A stretch of 25,578 nt of DNA from IMG/VR virus record IMGVR_UViG_3300000230_000008, positions 24,482 to 50,059 of that record; one strand, given 5' to 3'. Source of the DNA: a virus. Below the pieces are notes generated by a model. The model saw nothing but the letters and a program-made list of their open reading frames with translations. It made no database searches and was not told the origin of the DNA. Shown here in pieces: positions 21,394 through 25,578 of this stretch. The position numbers were made by a program, and so were the translations under genes. Position 1 is the stretch's first letter; every line of letters starts with the position of its first letter.

Positions 21394-21674
21394 GAATTAG
21401 CATTTCTTCCGTATATATGGAGGTTCTGTAGCTTATGCTTAGCGTTATAAATGCCTTCATTCAGCTTCATTTTCTGCCTAAACTGGTCGGAAATTAGCTC
21501 GAAATAAGCAAGCGACTTTGCCATTTCCTTTTTCCTGCCAACACTAACAGCGCTACATACTTGCTCACATGCAAACAATAGCTCTTTTTCTAATTCATCT
21601 TTACTTTTGCCAGATGTTCTAAAAGTCTTTAATATTTCGGATAATTCCAAAGTTGCACCATCCTTTTTGACCAT
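21390..21674 (-). CDS. Leftward small helical protein (moron-like)
   Basis: The only protein gene on the minus strand. The frame fills a 416-base gap that holds no rightward gene. From the ATG at 21674 the product has 94 residues, helical and basic (LSEILKTFRTSGKSKDELEKELLFACEQVCSAV, then KSLAYFELISDQFRQKMKLNEGIY). The frame is open further upstream to 21827, but that part overlaps the 21735 gene. The ATG at 21674 overlaps the -10 box TATAAT (21678-21673), so transcripts would begin after it. A TTG at 21650 with AAAAAGGA upstream is a better start and would give 86 residues. Not recognised; an accessory gene with its own promoter is inferred. Confidence 0.55.
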   Translation of the reverse strand: MVKKDGATLELSEILKTFRTSGKSKDELEKELLFACEQVCSAVSVGRKKEMAKSLAYFELISDQFRQKMKLNEGIYNAKHKLQNLHIYGRNANS

Positions 21675-21681
21675 TATAGCA
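21673..21681 (-). promoter_or_regulatory. Extended -10 promoter for leftward gene
   Basis: TGCTATAAT on the minus strand, identical to the rightward box at 21708-21716 and together with it a 9-bp inverted repeat. No good -35 box. It would start transcription near 21666. Confidence 0.6.
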
Positions 21682-21688
21682 TATTTTT

Positions 21689-21716
21689 TTGAATTTCGTG
21701 GAAAGTTTGCTATAAT
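21689..21716 (+). promoter_or_regulatory. Rightward promoter for fibre genes
   Basis: TTGAAT (21689-21694), 16 bases, TATAAT (21711-21716) with TGC at 21708-21710 giving an extended -10. It ends 18 bases before the 21735 ATG. Back-to-back with the leftward promoter at 21673-21681. Confidence 0.65.
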
Positions 21717-21734
21717 AAGAACGGAGGGCTTGCT

Positions 21735-22097
21735 ATGAACTTTAAACCTACTTTGACTAAAAGAGAGTATTACCGAGGTGATACACCGCTCCCAAGGACT
21801 GTACACTTTAAAGATACTGACGGCCAATATATAGACATTACGGGCTATAAAATTTGGTATACAGTTAGAGAAAAGCCAGCTACATCAATTATTAAGAATG
21901 ATGCCGATGCAATAATTCATAAAGAAATTGATGGCGATGCTACTGGCATAGTCACATTTTCGCTGTCTAGTGACGATACCGATATACCTGTTGGGACTTA
22001 TTATTATGATTTCCAGTATAAAAAGCCTGACGGAGTTATAAAGACTTTAGGAATTGGAGAATTTGTCATTCTTGCAGAAGCAACAAGGAGTCGATAA
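21735..22097 (+). CDS. BppU N-terminal-like fibre or baseplate adaptor protein
   Basis: A 120-residue beta-sandwich-like protein. It resembles the N-terminal domain of lactococcal-type upper baseplate proteins: an initial KREYYRGDTPLPRTVHFKDTDGQYIDITGYKIWYTV, a middle KEIDGDATGIVTFSLSSDDTDIPVGTYYYDFQY, and a final GVIKTLGIGEFVILAE. Proteins of this type stand before long tail fibres and may link them to the tail tip. GGAGGG at 21723-21728 is the ribosome site, and the stop overlaps the fibre start (TAATG), so the two are made together. Confidence 0.7.
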   Translation: MNFKPTLTKREYYRGDTPLPRTVHFKDTDGQYIDITGYKIWYTVREKPATSIIKNDADAIIHKEIDGDATGIVTFSLSSDDTDIPVGTYYYDFQYKKPDGVIKTLGIGEFVILAEATRSR

Positions 22098-24970
22098 TGG
22101 ATGATATTTTTGTAACATTACAGGAAGGTTCGGATGATATTTTCTTAACAATAGAGGACTCTTACATCTTGCCTACTGCCAGCGCCACTATCAAGGGTGG
22201 CATCAAGGTTGGGTCGGGCTTAAGTATCACTGGTGGGGTTTTGAGCGCTACCGCTCTCTCTCAAGTCCAATCTGATTTTGCCCAAACTGACAGCAATGAG
22301 CCCGATTTTATAAAAAACAAGCCGAGCATACCTTCCAATACAAGTGATTTAATCAACGACAGCGGTTTTATTACTATAGACAACTTGGAGCCTTATGTCA
22401 CGACCTCAGGGCTGACTATAGCCTTGAGTACTAAATCAGACACAACTCACAATCACTCTTTAGCCAATTTGACTGAAAAAAGTTACAATAGTTTGACGGA
22501 TAAGCCAACTATCCCTGACGAGTTAAAAGATTTAACAGACGATGCAACTCACAGGACAGTGACAGACATCGAAAAAACAACTTGGAATAATAAATTAAGC
22601 TCGTTTACGGAAGCAGACCCAGTATTTACTGCGCACCCAGCACATAATGTTGTTAATACTGGAGATGGTACGCAGTACCTCTCGGATGATGGCACTTATA
22701 AAGTTGTTGAAGGTGGAGTAACATCTGTAAATGGTGAAACTGGGGATGTTGTTATAACAATTCCAACGGCTACAAGCGATTTAACAAATGATAGTGGCTT
22801 TATAACGTCCTCAAGCATCCCTGACATAAGCGGAAAAGCTAACCTTGTGGGCGGAAACACCTTTACAGGTAGCCAAAACTTTGATGATAATACACTTTTT
22901 GTTGATAGCGTTAATAATAGAGTAGGGGTAAGAAACTCTACACCTTTAGAAGTTTTTGAAGTTAAGGCGGATGAGGACGAAGATATCAACTATATAGCTA
23001 TTATCGGAGATGAGGATAAGACCAGAGGCTTCCAGATTGACTCTAAGGGCGAGTATAAATGGGCAAACTACATTTATGCGGGTGAGGATGGAGATACTCA
23101 ATATTTCGCTAGTGGCAACTCTGGCAGAGATATTTTAACAATGCAATCGGGCGGAAGAATTGGGCTTAATGTCCCTACGCTTCTCGCTAATATAGAAATT
23201 TTAAGAATAGTTCAAACAGGCTCTAACACTTATGCAACTGTTACTTGTGAAGCACCTCATAAGCTTTCAAACAATACAGAAATAATAATAGAAGGGGCAA
23301 CTAATTTAAAATTTAACGGCTCTTTTATCATAACAAATGTAACTACAATGACTTTTCGCTTAAATGGATTAGAAGTTGGGGCGGTATCAGAAGAGCCGAC
23401 AGATGCAGTAGTGACTCAAGAAACTACTATACCTGCAAGTTTAGCTATATATCCTCAATATTTTGATGGGATATATTCTTTTGATGAAGCTTTAAATACT
23501 GGAGCAGGGGCAGGATACACAAATATAACAGCTAATATGCGGACTAGCTTTGGCACGGCTGATACTATATTACCTATAACAAGTGGCTCATACCTCTACA
23601 TTGGTAAAAATTACCCTTGGAGGGCAACCAACTTTAATATAGAAACAGCGAGCATTGGCGCTTCAACTATGGTAGTCGAATACAGCAACAAGGAAGGCGG
23701 ATGGACTATTTTAACAACATCTGCAACATCAGGTAATGGATTAGTAGACGGCACGTCGAAGTTAAAATCTGATGGAAATATCGCTTGGAATTTAAGAACA
23801 TTTAAAAACTTATGGAGCAAGGTTTCAATTCAAACAAACCCAGCACCACATTATACGCAAGAATTATTCTGGATTAGAATTTCACTAACTGGAACAGTAA
23901 CAACTGCACCGACTGCTAAAGCTATAGGGAATCATGGAATAGACAGATTTGCCATATATACTCAAGCAGGAGACGTAAGCCCAGTTATGTCAGTTGACTC
24001 CATGGGCAGAGTAGGTTTCTTGCCTGCTGAACTAGAAGGCAAGTACACTATGGGTACACTTGCAGGGCTCCAGAGCTCAAAGTTTGAAGTAGTAGCTGAA
24101 GACGGTTTACGTTCTGACTTTTTATATTATGTTGCCAATGATGCTTCAGGTCAACATCCAGCAATTATATTTGCACGTTCGGGTGGTAAAATAGCTACTA
24201 AAACCCCTGTTGCAAGTGGGATGGATTTAGGCGGTATTTATGCAGAAGCCTATGACGGTTCTCAATTTAGAGATGTAGGCAAAATCCTGTTTGAAAGCGC
24301 TAAACTAGCAACAAGTGGGGATGCTTCAGGCAGAATTTGTTTCTTTACTCGAAATGCAACCACAACAAGTTCTGAAAGAATGAGAATTACTGAAGCTGGC
24401 AACGTCGGCATTGGAACTACGAGTCCAACTTCTAAACTTCAAGTCAAGGGTGCAGGAACAACAACAGGGGTTTCTTTGCTTGCCCAAGATAGTTCAGGAG
24501 CAACAACATTCCAAGTTCAAGATAACGGCACTATTACAGCTCCTGCTTTGAATAGATGCGGGTTTAGTGCTTTTACGTCAAATACTGCTATACCTGCAGT
24601 AACTTGGACTACTGCAGTATTTTCGACCGAACAAGATGATACACACAACGCTTTTAATGGTTCTGTTTTTACAGTTCCAACAGGGAAAGGTGGCTTGTAT
24701 CAAATAAATGCTGTATATGCTTTTCTTTCAGTGTCCGATGGCTCTATGTACATTGTAGCCTTGGATTTAAACAATACAGGGTCAGCAACTCATCTGATAG
24801 GTAGAGGTATTTCGGGGGGCACGAACGTATGTGGAGCAGGTGGTTCTCTAGTTTTAAATCTATCAGCAGGGGCTACTATCAGGCTAAAGGTTTATTGTTC
24901 CAATGCCACAGTTGGCATTGGCTCAATACCTGGCTACTGTTCATTCTCAGCAACAAAGTTAATAGTATAA
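22097..24970 (+). CDS. Long tail fibre with C1q-like C-terminal domain
   Basis: A 957-residue fibre, second in the window. Residues 1-110 contain an N-terminal DDIFVTLQEGSDDIFLTIEDSY segment followed by the ASATIKGGIKVGSGLSITGG phage-fibre motif. From about 75 to 260 there are repeated SDLIND/NDSGFIT and LTDKPTIP units and a VTSVNGETGDVVIT motif, typical of fibre shafts. About 400-640 are beta-rich and may be carbohydrate binding. NVGIGTTSPTSKLQV at 768 is a common fibre collar motif. Residues 817-957 (FSAFTSNTAIPAVTW...FTVPTGKGGLYQINAVYAF...LSAGATIRLKVY) fit a C1q/TNF-like jelly roll, likely the trimeric receptor-binding head. No autocleaving chaperone is present. Confidence 0.82.
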   Translation: MDDIFVTLQEGSDDIFLTIEDSYILPTASATIKGGIKVGSGLSITGGVLSATALSQVQSDFAQTDSNEPDFIKNKPSIPSNTSDLINDSGFITIDNLEPYVTTSGLTIALSTKSDTTHNHSLANLTEKSYNSLTDKPTIPDELKDLTDDATHRTVTDIEKTTWNNKLSSFTEADPVFTAHPAHNVVNTGDGTQYLSDDGTYKVVEGGVTSVNGETGDVVITIPTATSDLTNDSGFITSSSIPDISGKANLVGGNTFTGSQNFDDNTLFVDSVNNRVGVRNSTPLEVFEVKADEDEDINYIAIIGDEDKTRGFQIDSKGEYKWANYIYAGEDGDTQYFASGNSGRDILTMQSGGRIGLNVPTLLANIEILRIVQTGSNTYATVTCEAPHKLSNNTEIIIEGATNLKFNGSFIITNVTTMTFRLNGLEVGAVSEEPTDAVVTQETTIPASLAIYPQYFDGIYSFDEALNTGAGAGYTNITANMRTSFGTADTILPITSGSYLYIGKNYPWRATNFNIETASIGASTMVVEYSNKEGGWTILTTSATSGNGLVDGTSKLKSDGNIAWNLRTFKNLWSKVSIQTNPAPHYTQELFWIRISLTGTVTTAPTAKAIGNHGIDRFAIYTQAGDVSPVMSVDSMGRVGFLPAELEGKYTMGTLAGLQSSKFEVVAEDGLRSDFLYYVANDASGQHPAIIFARSGGKIATKTPVASGMDLGGIYAEAYDGSQFRDVGKILFESAKLATSGDASGRICFFTRNATTTSSERMRITEAGNVGIGTTSPTSKLQVKGAGTTTGVSLLAQDSSGATTFQVQDNGTITAPALNRCGFSAFTSNTAIPAVTWTTAVFSTEQDDTHNAFNGSVFTVPTGKGGLYQINAVYAFLSVSDGSMYIVALDLNNTGSATHLIGRGISGGTNVCGAGGSLVLNLSAGATIRLKVYCSNATVGIGSIPGYCSFSATKLIV

Positions 24971-24986
24971 CGACAGGGAGGATAAA

Positions 24987-25130
24987 ATAAGAAACTACAA
25001 AATAAACGAAGAAACATTAAAAGGTATTTTGAACTATTTAGCACAAAGACCTTATGCAGGAGTAGCTCAATGAATACAAGCTTTACAAGACTTAGAAGAA
25101 ATTAAGGAACAAGAAAATGGCATTAAATAA
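24987..25130 (+). pseudogene. Broken small tail-end gene (ATA start, internal TGA)
   Basis: A frame of 48 codons preceded by a strong AGGGAGG at 24975-24981 five bases away, but it begins ATA instead of ATG and has a TGA at codon 29 (25071-25073). Read through, it gives NYKINEETLKGILNYLAQRP, then YAGVAQ, the stop, and IQALQDLEEIKEQENGIK, then TAA overlapping the next gene's start by 14 bases. The composition is protein-like on both sides of the TGA. It recalls, from memory, a small protein common in gut phages next to the following gene. TGA ends six other genes here, so recoding is unlikely. Confidence 0.6.
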
Positions 25131-25455
25131 AGCAATCGAACTAGACACAGGTGTAACTTTAAATTATTGGAGAGTTACTAGGATTAACGAAGATTTCAAC
25201 GGCAATGTTGAAGTTTATCTTGGTGGCTATATATCTGATGTTGCAAGACTAGCATGCAAAAACGCTTTAGAGTATAAAATATTTAATTTTACTGCAAGAA
25301 GTTTAAGTAGAGCTGGTGCTTATGAATTAATCAAAGAGAGTAAATTAGAAACCAAAACAACATCCGAAGCGATTATGGATGGTGAAACAGTTATAACCCC
25401 TGCTGTTATCGAGGAAGTGGAAACAAATATTTTTGCTGATGCAGTAGATTGCTAA
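25117..25455 (+). CDS. Hypothetical small protein at end of fibre block
   Basis: A 112-residue protein, MALNKAIELDTGVTLNYWRVTRIN, with an AAGGAAC upstream. A compact beta-rich first half (NYWRVTRINEDFNGNVEVYLGGYISDVAR) is followed by a more helical part and an acidic tail ending in Cys. It resembles, from memory, a protein often found near tail-fibre genes of gut phages and paired with the small gene that is broken here. No function is known to the writer. It overlaps the broken frame by 14 bases. Confidence 0.65.
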   Translation: MALNKAIELDTGVTLNYWRVTRINEDFNGNVEVYLGGYISDVARLACKNALEYKIFNFTARSLSRAGAYELIKESKLETKTTSEAIMDGETVITPAVIEEVETNIFADAVDC

Positions 25456-25474
25456 AATAAGCTAGGCGATTCGT

Positions 25475-25519
25475 AGGACTACCTTAAAACCCTAAAAGCC
25501 CTACCACCTCTTTTTTTAA
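25475..25519 (+). terminator. Weak terminator-like element after last gene
   Basis: GTAGG (25475-25479) can pair with CCTAC (25502-25506) across a long loop of 22 bases, and a run of seven T's begins at 25512 after six intervening bases. The geometry is poor, so an end of transcript here is only a possibility. Confidence 0.3.
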
Positions 25520-25578
25520 TCGCAGAAGAAACAAGCTCGATGGAAATATCTTTTCGGCATCCACCCATGTAGAGTGGA

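Noticed and set aside
25071-25073. Genome-wide recoding of TGA to an amino acid
   Set aside because: TGA ends the genes at 6748, 8968, 13792, 19105, 19747 and 20036, several with tight overlaps to the next gene; TAG also is a normal stop.

Overview
The window is about 25.6 kb of a tailed double-stranded DNA phage (or prophage) with siphovirus gene order. It begins inside the large terminase gene and runs through the head, connector, tail, lysis and tail-fibre genes. It is AT-rich and densely packed, with many TAATG/ATGA start-stop overlaps, good GGAGG-type ribosome sites and sigma70-like promoters. The standard bacterial code fits: TGA, TAA and TAG all end well-supported genes. The host cannot be named from the sequence. 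The lambda-like tail tip and several small proteins resemble, from memory, phages of Gram-negative gut bacteria (weak inference). No integrase, repressor, tRNA, replication or CRISPR feature is visible.

Layout. (1) Positions 1-4236: terminase C-terminal nuclease, a small Cys-rich protein, portal, XkdF-like prohead protease, and an HK97-fold major capsid protein with an N-terminal scaffold-like coiled coil. (2) 4237-7131: a hairpin behind the capsid gene, two small head-associated proteins (one with a seven-copy 15-bp coding tandem repeat), a clear intrinsic terminator followed at once by a new promoter, then connector, unknown, stopper-like and tail-terminator-like genes. (3) 7132-12786: tail tube, tail assembly chaperones joined by a textbook A AAA AAG -1 frameshift site, a gp10-like protein, and the tape measure protein. 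(4) 12786-16980: tail-tip genes in lambda-like order (two minor tail proteins, an NlpC/P60 peptidase, a J-like central tip protein). (5) 16981-18787: a tail fibre with a pyocin-knob-like domain and a probable fibre-associated protein. (6) 18791-21318: lysis-type region with a holin-like protein, a permuted NlpC/P60-like hydrolase, a Rossmann-like unknown, an M15 peptidase endolysin and two genes of about 50 codons. (7) 21288-21720: the only leftward region, with a short leftward gene, a candidate small RNA of about 70 nt with its own consensus promoter and terminator, and a back-to-back promoter pair. (8) 21735-25455: a BppU-like protein, a 957-residue fibre with a C1q-like C-terminus, a broken small gene, and a final small conserved-looking gene.

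Regulation is the least expected part. Several structural genes have their own promoter of the form TTGnAn, 17 bases, TATTAT/TATGAT (four cases), and others have TGn-extended -10 boxes, instead of one long late transcript. The most novel candidate is the leftward small RNA at about 21289-21358. It has a perfect TTGACA-N17-TATAAT promoter that overlaps the stop of the leftward gene, and a terminator whose stem pairs fully only in the leftward transcript.
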